Shown: piece after piece, positions 16,727 to 25,021 of the stretch
Layout: the number at the start of each line of letters is the position of its first letter
How positions within the stretch are numbered: position 1 is the stretch's first letter
NCBI GenBank assembly: GCA_023382795.1
Contig: JAHDWT010000002.1
Coordinates: 57,405 to 121,404, forward strand
Source: Candidatus Babelota bacterium
GTDB taxonomy: Bacteria; Babelota; Babeliae; Babelales; Vermiphilaceae
Direction: 5' to 3'
Length of the DNA stretch: 64,000 bases
Position numbers and translations under genes: made by a program
Notes under the pieces: generated by a model
The model's database searches: none
Told to the model about the DNA's origin: nothing
The model's input: the letters and a program-made list of their open reading frames with translations, nothing else

Positions 16727-17398
16727 GTGGCAATGATTAACCAAACTGATCGTGCGATAAAGATTATCGCTATCCTACGACAGGCGTCCAAAAACATGGT
16801 TAAACCTGCCACGGTTTCTCTTATAGAACGTTATGGTCGGAATCCCTATCTTATCCTTGTAGGCTGCCTGCTTTCACTCCGTACAAAAGACAGCGTTTCT
16901 CTTCCGGCAGCTTTGCGCCTCTTTGAGCACGCTATTACCCCACGACTCATGGTAAGCCTTCCTTTAAATACCATCATGGAGCTTATTTACCCTGTGGGAT
17001 TTTATCGTAAAAAGGCTACCCTGTTGCACACCATAAGCCAAAAACTCATACAAAATTTTGGTGGGAATGTCCCTCATACCAAAGAAGAGCTCCTAAGTCT
17101 TCCTGGGGTAGGACAAAAAACCGCCAATCTGGTATTAAGTCAGGGATTCAATATTCCAGCAATATGCGTTGATACCCATGTCCATCGCATAGCAAATCGT
17201 CTAGGACTCGTACAAAGCACCAGACCACAAGAAACCGAAGAACAATTAAAAAAAATTCTTCCCCAAGAATATTGGAGTGAATTTAATACACTTCTGGTTA
17301 TGTGGGGACAGAACATATGCACTCCGCGATCACCACACTGTTCTACTTGCCCCATCTTCTCACTTTGTCCCAAAAAAGGCGTCACTCATAGTCGCTAA
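16727..17398 (+). CDS. nth: Endonuclease III (DNA glycosylase/AP lyase)
   Basis: Base-excision repair enzyme removing oxidised pyrimidines. The 223-residue chain has the helix-hairpin-helix with catalytic Lys (LPGVGQKTANLVL), the catalytic Asp in CVDTHVHRIANRLGL and a C-terminal 4Fe-4S site with C-x6-C-x2-C-x5-C spacing (CTPRSPHCSTCPIFSLC). The intercalation loop reads LLSLRTKDS, unlike the LSAQATD of E. coli Nth and closer to the RTKD form of archaeal-type Nth. The start may be GTG 16727 or ATG 16733; GTG has better-placed purines upstream. It follows the micro-ORF and could share its transcript. Confidence 0.92.
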   Translation: MAMINQTDRAIKIIAILRQASKNMVKPATVSLIERYGRNPYLILVGCLLSLRTKDSVSLPAALRLFEHAITPRLMVSLPLNTIMELIYPVGFYRKKATLLHTISQKLIQNFGGNVPHTKEELLSLPGVGQKTANLVLSQGFNIPAICVDTHVHRIANRLGLVQSTRPQETEEQLKKILPQEYWSEFNTLLVMWGQNICTPRSPHCSTCPIFSLCPKKGVTHSR

Positions 17399-17488
17399 CT
17401 ACCCATGTAGCAAACAAGAAGCCCCACCTGTAGGGGGATTACAGATAGGGCATAAGTAGGGTGAGTTATCACTCAACAAAGCCTGCTG

Positions 17489-18025
17489 TTATGAGCTCTG
17501 CTCAGCATACCGTCTAAGGGCTGGCAACGAAAGCGGGGGCCTAGTACGAAGTTTCTCTCGCTCTTCTTCTAAAACACTATGATTCGAGCTCTTAATAGAC
17601 TGTAAAAACGATCGTAAGACCTCATTATTTCCATAATCAACAAAGCCAAACAGCATTTGACCATGATCGCCCCGCGTTATGTACATAAACTGATAATTTC
17701 CAGGCATGCCATGCTCAACAGGGGTCATTTTGAGAGTCTTTCTGGTACTTTTATCACGCTGATAACGCTCTTCAAACGTTAGGATTGCTACACGAGCGCC
17801 GCGCTCATCAAGAGGCTGGGGGTGTAACTTAATCAGGCACGAATAATTGTCCTGTGTGATGTAATGAAATTGCAATGGACTCAGAATTGGGTCATCGCCT
17901 ACTTCCCGTGCACGAGCTCCAGGTTTGCAAAAAATAGAATATCCTCCGACGCCAAACTGCTGAATCACTCCCGCAGCACTGTGCACAGCGAACAACAAAC
18001 CTAGGATTTTTCGATGCATAATCAT
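17489..18025 (-). CDS. Hypothetical secreted protein
   Basis: About 178 residues, family not recognised. The start at ATG 18025 has GGTGA 5 nt upstream; a longer frame begins at a TTG (18049). Residues about 4-20 (RKILGLLFAVHSAAGV) look like a signal peptide. The mature part is mixed alpha/beta with a basic C-terminal helix. No motif points to a function. It stands alone between nth and thrS. Confidence 0.6.
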   Translation of the reverse strand: MIMHRKILGLLFAVHSAAGVIQQFGVGGYSIFCKPGARAREVGDDPILSPLQFHYITQDNYSCLIKLHPQPLDERGARVAILTFEERYQRDKSTRKTLKMTPVEHGMPGNYQFMYITRGDHGQMLFGFVDYGNNEVLRSFLQSIKSSNHSVLEEEREKLRTRPPLSLPALRRYAEQSS

Positions 18026-18111
18026 ACAATTCACCCATCGCTCCAACAACCTACCTTCCTGTTAATATATTACTAATTGAAAATATTAAACAGCAACACT
18101 TTGACTGTATC

Positions 18112-18164
18112 ACAAAAAAATGGGCCAGCGATCAGCTATTCTGATCGCTGGCCCATAAAAAAAT
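18112..18164. terminator. Long perfect hairpin terminator after thrS
   Basis: 15-bp perfect stem (TGGGCCAGCGATCAG and its complement, 18121-18155) with a 5-nt loop. An A run on the left gives a U run for the minus-strand thrS transcript. Confidence 0.93.
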
Positions 18165-18178
18165 TTATAAGGATTATC

Positions 18179-19888
18179 TCAATCGGCGTTCAAGGCTAAG
18201 GCACGTTTGATGATTTCTTCGACCGATAAACCAAACTCCTGCTTCCCATCACGATGGCGTAAAGTAATGGTATTAGTTTCAACTTCTTTTTTACCAATCA
18301 CAAGCATCCAAGGAATTTTTTCTAACTGCGCAGCCTTAATTTGTGCTGAAATTTGATCTCTAGATTCGTCAAGCTCAACACTTATATTATGCTCTTTCAA
18401 AGCACTTAAAATCGCTTGCGCATATGGCTTTTGCTCGTCAGTGATAGTTAAAATACGTGCTTGTACCGGGCTGAGCCAGAATGGAAGATTCCCCTTAAAA
18501 TGTTCAAGTAAAATTGCCAAAAATCGTTCAAATGAGCCATAAATAGCACGGTGTACCATAACCGGACGCTCTTTCATCCCGGTTGATGCGACATAGTTCA
18601 AGTCAAAATTCTCCGGCAAGAAGAAATCAACTTGGATAGTCCCGCACTGCCACTGCCGTCCCATGGAATCTTGAATAACAAACTCGATTTTTGGCCCATA
18701 GAAAGCTCCTTCGCCTTCCTGCACATGGTAAGGAGTACCTGTTTTTTCAAGCCCATCCCTCAATGCATGAATCGCTTTTTCCCACAGCGCATCGCTTCCC
18801 ATCGAGTTTTCTGGCCTTGTTGAAAGACCAATATATAAATCGGTAAATGAAAAGCGCTTTAATACCTTTGTAATAAGGCCGATCAATTTGACCACTTCTG
18901 TTTCTAGTTGTTCAACCGTGCAATAAATATGCCCGTCATCGATGGTAAATGAGCGTACGCGGAATAAGCCATGAAGTACTCCAGAAAGTTCATGCCGATG
19001 TACCAAACCAAATTCAGCTAATTTGAGCGGTAATTCTCGGTATGAGCGCGGCCTACTTTTATAGACAAGAATCGACCCAGGACAGTTCATAGGACGAATT
19101 GCATAGCTTTTGTCATCAATGTCGCAAAAATACATATTCTTTTTGTAATGAGCATAGTGTCCGGATGTTTTCCACAACTCATCACTCAACATGATGGGAG
19201 TACTTATTTCCTGATAATTATCTTTTTCCAATAATGAACGAAGATGACTCGTTAATATGTTGAGAATTTTTTTACCCTTGGCATGGAAGAAGGGAAATCC
19301 AACGCCTTCTTCATGAAAAGAAAAAAGATCAAGCTGTTTGCCAAGACGACGATGATCATACAATTGCGCTTCTTCAATGCGCTTTTCATATTCAGCAAGC
19401 TCTTGGGCGGTGAAAAATACCACGCCAGTTATGCGCTGCAATGGCTGGTTATTTCTGTCAGCCCGCCAGTACGAACCAGAGATGTGTAGTAATTTAAAGT
19501 GTGTAAGCAGACCTGTATGTTCAACGTGCCCACCTTTACACAAATCATAAAAGTTTCCCTGTTCTGCAAGTCCCACGGTATCTCCGGGAATAGCATCAAT
19601 AAGTTCTAATTTAAAGGGATTATCTTTGTACAAATTACGCGCTTCAGTTTTACTTATTTCACGATGAGTAATCGGCAAGTTCCGCGCCACAATTTCACTC
19701 ATGCGTTGAGCAATGAGCGGTAAATCTTCTTCTTTAAAATTTTGTTCGGGTAAAAAATCATAAAAAAAACCATCTGGCGTTGCTGGTCCGATAGTAAGTT
19801 GAGTACGTGGAAAAAGTTCGACTACTGCATGTGCCAGAAGGTGCGCTGCAGAGTGGCGCAACTGTGCTCGTTCTTCGTTGGTACGCAT
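18179..19888 (-). CDS. thrS: Threonyl-tRNA synthetase lacking the TGS domain
   Basis: Charges tRNA-Thr. The 569-residue protein begins directly with the editing domain (HSAAHLLAHAVVELFP with its HxxxH zinc-like motif, and the CKGGHVEHTG loop). The class II catalytic core follows: motif 2 in YRELPLKLAEFGLVHRHE, zinc ligands including the Cys of RPMNCPGS, motif 3 in PVMVHRAIYGSFERF, and the anticodon-binding domain at the end. E. coli ThrS has about 70 more N-terminal residues forming a TGS domain, absent here. Upstream sequence offers no in-frame extension that I can see. Transcribed alone, ending at a strong terminator. Confidence 0.95.
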   Translation of the reverse strand: MRTNEERAQLRHSAAHLLAHAVVELFPRTQLTIGPATPDGFFYDFLPEQNFKEEDLPLIAQRMSEIVARNLPITHREISKTEARNLYKDNPFKLELIDAIPGDTVGLAEQGNFYDLCKGGHVEHTGLLTHFKLLHISGSYWRADRNNQPLQRITGVVFFTAQELAEYEKRIEEAQLYDHRRLGKQLDLFSFHEEGVGFPFFHAKGKKILNILTSHLRSLLEKDNYQEISTPIMLSDELWKTSGHYAHYKKNMYFCDIDDKSYAIRPMNCPGSILVYKSRPRSYRELPLKLAEFGLVHRHELSGVLHGLFRVRSFTIDDGHIYCTVEQLETEVVKLIGLITKVLKRFSFTDLYIGLSTRPENSMGSDALWEKAIHALRDGLEKTGTPYHVQEGEGAFYGPKIEFVIQDSMGRQWQCGTIQVDFFLPENFDLNYVASTGMKERPVMVHRAIYGSFERFLAILLEHFKGNLPFWLSPVQARILTITDEQKPYAQAILSALKEHNISVELDESRDQISAQIKAAQLEKIPWMLVIGKKEVETNTITLRHRDGKQEFGLSVEEIIKRALALNAD

Positions 19889-20049
19889 ATCATTCCCTTT
19901 ACGCAGACAATTATCTTTTTCATGATATTACTCACAAAGCATACCACAACTAATGCAAAAGGGTACGCGCCGAGTTCTAAGCAAGTTGCGCATCTCAGAC
20001 TGCTGTGGTACTATCGCCAGAAACTTAACATGCTAAAAAAGAGGTATAC

Positions 20050-21453
20050 ATGAGCTCGGATAAAAAAAAATTATATATCATCGACACCAACGTACTCGTG
20101 TACGATCCAAAAGCACTTTTTTCATTCGATAATTCGTGGCTTGGTTTACCCATTAACGTTCTCGAAGAACTCGACCAACTTAAGGAAGAAACGTCAGACC
20201 GCGGCCGCAATGCACGCGCAGTTATCCGATCTCTTGATGAATTACGCACACATGGTTCGTTACGCGAAGGTATTCCCCTTACCAATGGTGGCACGTTGCA
20301 GGTACTCTTTCCTGACACTGAATTGCCCGCCACAAAAATGCTCAAAGAAAAGTCCCCTGACAATGAAATATTGCTCATCGCACTCAGCTTTAAACAAAAA
20401 GGCTATCCGGTAGAATTTATCACTAAGGATTTAAATGCCCGGGTTAAAGCAAATGCACTGGAAATTGTTGCCGTTGACTACCTCAAAGGACGCGTCAGCG
20501 AGGACAAGTTTTACCATGGATGGGTAAAAGCAACAGCGCCCTCCATACAACTCAAAGGTGAATTTCCTGACGCTCTTCATGAAGTTAAAGAGCAACATGA
20601 CCTTAAAAAAAATGAATTTATTTTACTCGAAAATCAAAATAATCCCTTTGTGTACCGCGTATTCCGCTATCTTGGCAGCAAAAAATTTAAAGAGGTTGTG
20701 CAACCAAAGTTCTCTTGGCCACTCGAGGCACGCAACCCTCAACAACTTATGGCTCTCGATCTTTTGCTTGATAAAGAGATCAAGTTGGTAACTCTGTTTG
20801 GACCAGCCGGTACCGGAAAAACTTTTTTAGCGCTCCTTGCAGGACTACACCAAGTTCTTATTGAAGATGAATATCAAAAAATGCTTATTTCTCGCCCCGT
20901 GGTTCCTCTTGGTAGAGATATTGGATTCTTACCGGGCGACATTCAAGAAAAATTACACAGCTGGATGTTACCAATCCATGACAATATAGAGTTTATTGTG
21001 CACCAAGCTGCCATGGAGAATCATTTAAAAAGTGTCGCCTCCGAAGACGATTATGGACAAAAGCATAGCAAGCATGGGCGCCGCGAATCACACCGCCGTC
21101 ACATCGCAGGAGAACTTGGTCAGGTAGAACAGCTGATGCACCGCGGTAAGCTCAGTCTTGAAGCAATCACGTACATGCGCGGGCGCTCAATTCCTTATCA
21201 ATACATTCTCATTGACGAAGTACAAAATCTGACACCACACGAGGTCAAAACATTAATCACTCGTGTTGGGGAAGGAAGTAAAATCATTTTGGCTGGCGAC
21301 CCGTATCAAATTGATTCACCTTATCTCGACTTTAGCAGCAACGGCCTGGTCGTTTCTAGTGAGAGATTCAAAGGGCAATCAATTTTTGGATCAGTGTATC
21401 TGGAAAGCAGTGAACGCAGCGAATTAAGCAGATTGGCAAGCGATTTATTATAA
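20050..21453 (+). CDS. phoH: PIN domain-PhoH ATPase fusion (YlaK type)
   Basis: Two-domain protein of the PhoH2/YlaK group, proposed to act as an RNA helicase coupled to a PIN ribonuclease. Residues about 8-140 form the PIN domain with the acidic site started by IIDTNVLVYD. Residues about 230-460 form the PhoH ATPase with Walker A FGPAGTGKTFLAL, the conserved SRPVVPLGRDIGFLPGD block and Walker B YILIDEVQNLTPHEVKTL. Length (467) is normal. The ATG has AAGAGGT upstream. It is transcribed divergently from thrS. Confidence 0.92.
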   Translation: MSSDKKKLYIIDTNVLVYDPKALFSFDNSWLGLPINVLEELDQLKEETSDRGRNARAVIRSLDELRTHGSLREGIPLTNGGTLQVLFPDTELPATKMLKEKSPDNEILLIALSFKQKGYPVEFITKDLNARVKANALEIVAVDYLKGRVSEDKFYHGWVKATAPSIQLKGEFPDALHEVKEQHDLKKNEFILLENQNNPFVYRVFRYLGSKKFKEVVQPKFSWPLEARNPQQLMALDLLLDKEIKLVTLFGPAGTGKTFLALLAGLHQVLIEDEYQKMLISRPVVPLGRDIGFLPGDIQEKLHSWMLPIHDNIEFIVHQAAMENHLKSVASEDDYGQKHSKHGRRESHRRHIAGELGQVEQLMHRGKLSLEAITYMRGRSIPYQYILIDEVQNLTPHEVKTLITRVGEGSKIILAGDPYQIDSPYLDFSSNGLVVSSERFKGQSIFGSVYLESSERSELSRLASDLL

Positions 21454-21470
21454 TCGATTTCTCTACGATG

Positions 21471-21511
21471 TATCCCAACACAACATACGTGTTGGGATAC
21501 GTTATTTTTTT
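21471..21511 (+). terminator. Terminator after phoH
   Basis: 11-bp stem TATCCCAACAC / GTGTTGGGATA (21471-21499), 7-nt loop, then a T-rich run reaching the stop of the convergent cca gene. Confidence 0.8.
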
Positions 21512-22911
21512 AATCTCAATACACGCTGCTTTAAAACGTCCTTATCAACAATTCCCTCTTCAAGTTGAATTTCATACGCCTCTTGAAGTAATGCTCCCAT
21601 ACGTGGTCCTGGACCCACAAAATCAAGAAGATCTCTTCCTTTAAGTACCGGCTCTTCTGGCCTGTGTTCAACCTGCGCATCATGTGCAGCGCGAATAAAG
21701 GCTTCTATTTCTGGATCTTTAATGATCAGTGGTTCATGGCCTTGTGGGTTGCAACCACGGGCATCAGCCAATGCAAGTAGCGCCAACATTTTTAACGTAG
21801 CATGCGGCGCAAGTTTGCGCGCTAACCGTTTGTATGCAGATGGCTTAGCATCACCCCGTACAAAATGAACAGGCTGCATATGATAACGCACTAATTTTGG
21901 TACCGTTTCCAGCAAAGTATTTTTTCTGGTGATACGTTTTAAGAATGATACACAGAGTTTTTCACCTTCAATATCATGGCCGTAACACGTGATGCCCTCA
22001 TGACTGATCTGCGTAGTTGTTGCCTTGCCAAGATCATGACATAGCGCAGCCATCATCACCACGAGTTTCTGCTCTTCGCTGTCATAGGCCAACACCGCTG
22101 CCGCATCGAGTGACTGCATACTATGCTCGAACACATCGCCCTCAGGATGCCAGCGAGCATCTTGTTGAATACCTACGGTTGCTGCGAGTTCCGGCAATAA
22201 TTCGGCAAGTCTTCCTATGTCCTTCATCCAACGTAAACCAAGTGATGGTCTGCGTGATTTTAACAACAACTTTTCAAATTCCTCTTCGATACGTTCTGAG
22301 GAAATACCACGCAGATCCATAGTTGAGCACAGATGATTCAATTCCACGTCCGGAGTCATTTCAAAGCGACCGATAAATTGCATCACCCGATAAAAGCGCA
22401 GTGGATCTTCAACAAATAAACGCAAGTCTGTTGCACGTAACTTTTTGTCGCACACATCACGAAACCCATGATATGGATCAATAAGCTCGTACGTAGTTAA
22501 ATCGATTCCCATAGCATTTATAGTCAGATCTCTGCGCTTAAACGCCCGCTCAAATGACATATGTTCATCAACTACCACCTGTGGTTTGCGTCCCGAACTG
22601 TCTGCACGAGGCAGTGACCAATCAATGTCAAGATGATGAAGACGCAACACACCAAATGATTTGCCCACTGCACTGACTACGCCAAAACTACGTAAGATCT
22701 GCTCGAGTTGAAGTAACGAGATACCGTACACTTCAATATCAAGGTCTTTTACGGGAACACCCAAAAAAATATCCCGCACCGCTCCTCCGACCAAAAGAGC
22801 TCGACCATTGTTTTCTACAATTTTCTGCACAATAGCTACTATCTTTGGCTCTCTGGCAATGATCTCTTGCACGCTTTTTTGAAGATTTGGCTTACTATTG
22901 CTAAACTGCAT
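21502..22911 (-). CDS. cca: CCA tRNA nucleotidyltransferase with HD domain
   Basis: Adds or repairs the 3' CCA of tRNAs. Residues are class II Pol-beta-type: head motif ALLVGGAVRDIFLG followed by the metal site KDLDIEVYG, then the RRDLTINAMG motif and the RNA-binding neck (DPLRFYRVMQF). A C-terminal HD phosphohydrolase domain follows (AALCHDLGKAT). The longest frame starts at 22977, but that adds an unlikely hydrophobic stretch and overlaps the divergent gene. ATG 22911 has an AGAGG ribosome binding site and gives about 469 residues. Because the genome-encoded tRNA-Ala here already carries CCA, a repair role is plausible. Confidence 0.9.
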   Translation of the reverse strand: MQFSNSKPNLQKSVQEIIAREPKIVAIVQKIVENNGRALLVGGAVRDIFLGVPVKDLDIEVYGISLLQLEQILRSFGVVSAVGKSFGVLRLHHLDIDWSLPRADSSGRKPQVVVDEHMSFERAFKRRDLTINAMGIDLTTYELIDPYHGFRDVCDKKLRATDLRLFVEDPLRFYRVMQFIGRFEMTPDVELNHLCSTMDLRGISSERIEEEFEKLLLKSRRPSLGLRWMKDIGRLAELLPELAATVGIQQDARWHPEGDVFEHSMQSLDAAAVLAYDSEEQKLVVMMAALCHDLGKATTTQISHEGITCYGHDIEGEKLCVSFLKRITRKNTLLETVPKLVRYHMQPVHFVRGDAKPSAYKRLARKLAPHATLKMLALLALADARGCNPQGHEPLIIKDPEIEAFIRAAHDAQVEHRPEEPVLKGRDLLDFVGPGPRMGALLQEAYEIQLEEGIVDKDVLKQRVLRLKK

Positions 22912-22968
22912 ACAACCTCTTTTTACAAAAATACTTAATAAACTGACATATAGTACAAAGGTTAGTAT

Positions 22969-23907
22969 ATGAAACAACTATCTACTGCAAAAATTACCAT
23001 TCTACTATTCCTTGTAAGCACGGTGCTGCACTCACGCGCACATTTTTTTTCGGATTTCTACGATAACTATATCAAACACTGGGTCAGTGAAACTAAACAA
23101 GAAACCTATCAAGTTGAAGATGCAAACACGCTCGTCGTAGAGATTCCTCGCGGCACTATTAAAATTACTGGGTGGGATGGAAAAAATATTGAGGTAACTA
23201 CTTGTAAGCATGCTCCTGCCAAAGAACATCTAACATCTATTGTTCTGAAAAAAACCAAAGAATCTAAAACGCTCAAATTACATGCTCAATTCTCTCAGCC
23301 GACCACCAAGGGCATCATGGATGTAGAACTTCTTGTGCCAAAAAACCTACATATTTCACTAGCCACACAACAAGGCAACATCCACGCAAAAAATTTAGGC
23401 GGTATGGTCACCGCAACTACACAGCAGGGCGCTATTCAAGCAAAAGACATTCGCGGTAATTTAATTGCGCATGCAGAGCAAGGAAACATAATCGTCAAAA
23501 AAGCGCAAAATCACGTCAAGGCAACCACGCATACCGGTAACATAACCATATACGACGCACAAAAAAACATTATTGCATCTACCCATACCGGATCAATTGA
23601 CACGCGCTTTAAACAACTTGATACGCGAGCCAACGTACAACTATCATCAACCTCCGGCAACATCACATTAGGATTACCAGAAGGTAGCAATGCTGATGTG
23701 TATGCAAAAACAGAAAAAGGACAATTAACGTGCGAGCACTTTATCACCACTAAACCTCAAACCATGCAGTTGAACACAAAAAACTGGCAACGGCAAAAAC
23801 GTGAGGTCAATGGACTCATTGGAAGCGGCGAGGCAAATATAAAAATGACATCCGTCAATAGTTCCATCAAAATTATTAACCTATCTGAGCAAGAAATAAC
23901 TGCATAA
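22969..23907 (+). CDS. Exported DUF4097-type beta-helix protein
   Basis: 312 residues with an N-terminal signal peptide (about 8-24). The rest is a repetitive beta structure of short turns such as LATQQGNIHAKNL, TTQQGAIQAKDI, AHAEQGNIIVKKA, TTHTGNITIYDA and SSTSGNITLGLP. Each has a Gly-[NAS]-I core, as in DUF4097 / putative auto-adhesin (head-GIN-like) domains. These are found on bacterial envelopes, without a defined activity. Divergent from cca, with the ATG preceded by AAGG. Cell-surface or periplasmic location is inferred. Confidence 0.75.
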   Translation: MKQLSTAKITILLFLVSTVLHSRAHFFSDFYDNYIKHWVSETKQETYQVEDANTLVVEIPRGTIKITGWDGKNIEVTTCKHAPAKEHLTSIVLKKTKESKTLKLHAQFSQPTTKGIMDVELLVPKNLHISLATQQGNIHAKNLGGMVTATTQQGAIQAKDIRGNLIAHAEQGNIIVKKAQNHVKATTHTGNITIYDAQKNIIASTHTGSIDTRFKQLDTRANVQLSSTSGNITLGLPEGSNADVYAKTEKGQLTCEHFITTKPQTMQLNTKNWQRQKREVNGLIGSGEANIKMTSVNSSIKIINLSEQEITA

Positions 23908-23930
23908 AAATATTTTTTTGCATTTGTTTT

Positions 23931-23958
23931 TTGACAAATAATCATATACACATACAAT
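23931..23958 (+). promoter_or_regulatory. Near-consensus promoter for the 24002 gene
   Basis: Perfect TTGACA at 23931-23936, 16-nt spacer, TACAAT at 23953-23958, 44 nt before the ATG. Confidence 0.65.
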
Positions 23959-24001
23959 AAAAGCAACATATCACATTCGCTGTTTTTATTTGGAGTCGAT
24001 T

Positions 24002-24517
24002 ATGCATGTATATGCTCATCAAAAGCTTTTTATAGCGCTCGTCACCGCTGCAACATTCGGAACGACTTACGGAATGTACAAAATCACGATACCTAGCTAT
24101 GACAATACAACCATCACTCCACAGTCACCGACCCTTAATCTTGATTTTGAACGCAGGGTCATCGGCTTACAAAAAGAACTCGACAACAATTCAAAAGCTA
24201 AGTCGAGCAAAGAAGCTTCCGCGTTAATTCGGGGAATTACAGCGGCTCGGAATGCAACTCAATTTCAGGAGGAGATCTTAAGCCAACTTGCAACCAAGAA
24301 GGGTATCGATCTCTGGCGTACCAAAGGCCGGTCGTTAAATCAACAAGAACGCAGTGAATTTATTGCGCTCTATGCCAAGAATCAGCCCAAGTCAAAGCAG
24401 CTGCTTCTATCATTAATTATAGAAAATCCTGTAAAAACGCTTGCTCATTTTGGAAATAACAACAGCTTCTCGATCTTAGCGGATCTTTACCATTCAGTTG
24501 ATAATCAAAAATCGTAA
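24002..24517 (+). CDS. Hypothetical exported protein
   Basis: 171 residues, no family recognised. ATG 24002 has GGAG 6 nt upstream; an in-frame TTG at 23990 is less likely. Residues about 8-27 form a hydrophobic signal or anchor (LFIALVTAATFGTTYGMY). The rest is predicted helical and charged, with a Gln/Lys-rich middle. It has its own strong promoter and an exceptionally stable terminator, so it is probably well expressed on its own. No function can be proposed. Confidence 0.65.
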   Translation: MHVYAHQKLFIALVTAATFGTTYGMYKITIPSYDNTTITPQSPTLNLDFERRVIGLQKELDNNSKAKSSKEASALIRGITAARNATQFQEEILSQLATKKGIDLWRTKGRSLNQQERSEFIALYAKNQPKSKQLLLSLIIENPVKTLAHFGNNNSFSILADLYHSVDNQKS

Positions 24518-24531
24518 ATCATGTAAAAACT

Positions 24532-24585
24532 AAGAGGTCTCGATTTTGAAAACAAAATATTTTCAAAATCGAGACCTCTTTTTTA
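24532..24585 (+). terminator. 21-bp hairpin terminator
   Basis: Perfect 21-bp stem (24532-24552 with 24560-24580) around a 7-nt loop, followed by T6. Among the longest perfect terminator stems in the window. Confidence 0.93.
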
Positions 24586-24622
24586 GTCTTATGGCTGCGA
24601 ATCAGCATGCCTTGAGCACTGC

Positions 24623-25021
24623 TTAGCTTTCCAACTGCAATTTCTCTACAATAGGCTTGTCTGGATCTGGCATATCGTAGGCAAACAATTCATGGACCTC
24701 AACCCATTTAATCTGTTGATGATCATAAAGGCAAAGTTCTCCGGAGAAGGAATGTACATAATAAACACGCATTTCCATAGGCTGTTCCTTATGCTCAAAG
24801 AAACTGGAACATAGATAGGAGCCAATATCCGCCTTAATACCAAATTCCTCAAAAAGTTCTCGTTGTAAACATTCATGCTCGGTCTCACCTGGTTCCATCT
24901 TGCCACCAGGAAATTCCCATTTACCATAGAGAGAATCTTTTTTGGCGCGTTGAGCAATCAGAACTTTTTTATCTTTTTTGATAACTGCAGCAATAACCTT
25001 TTTATTTTTCAAGTTCAGCAT
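24623..25021 (-). CDS. mutT: MutT-type Nudix hydrolase (8-oxo-dGTP diphosphatase)
   Basis: Hydrolyses nucleoside triphosphates; MutT-like members sanitise 8-oxo-dGTP. The 132-residue chain has the full Nudix box (GKMEPGETEHECLQRELFEE followed by FGI, matching Gx5Ex7REUxEExGU) and the MutT-like start VIAAVIKKDKKVLIAQR. Its start overlaps by 20 nt the end of the upstream thymidylate-synthase-like gene, so the two are translationally coupled and may act on related nucleotides. Substrate is not certain. Confidence 0.88.
   Translation of the reverse strand: MLNLKNKKVIAAVIKKDKKVLIAQRAKKDSLYGKWEFPGGKMEPGETEHECLQRELFEEFGIKADIGSYLCSSFFEHKEQPMEMRVYYVHSFSGELCLYDHQQIKWVEVHELFAYDMPDPDKPIVEKLQLES

Noticed and set aside
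22912..22977. N-terminal extension of cca
   Set aside because: It overlaps the divergent exported gene and adds a hydrophobic segment foreign to the family; ATG 22911 has an AGAGG site.
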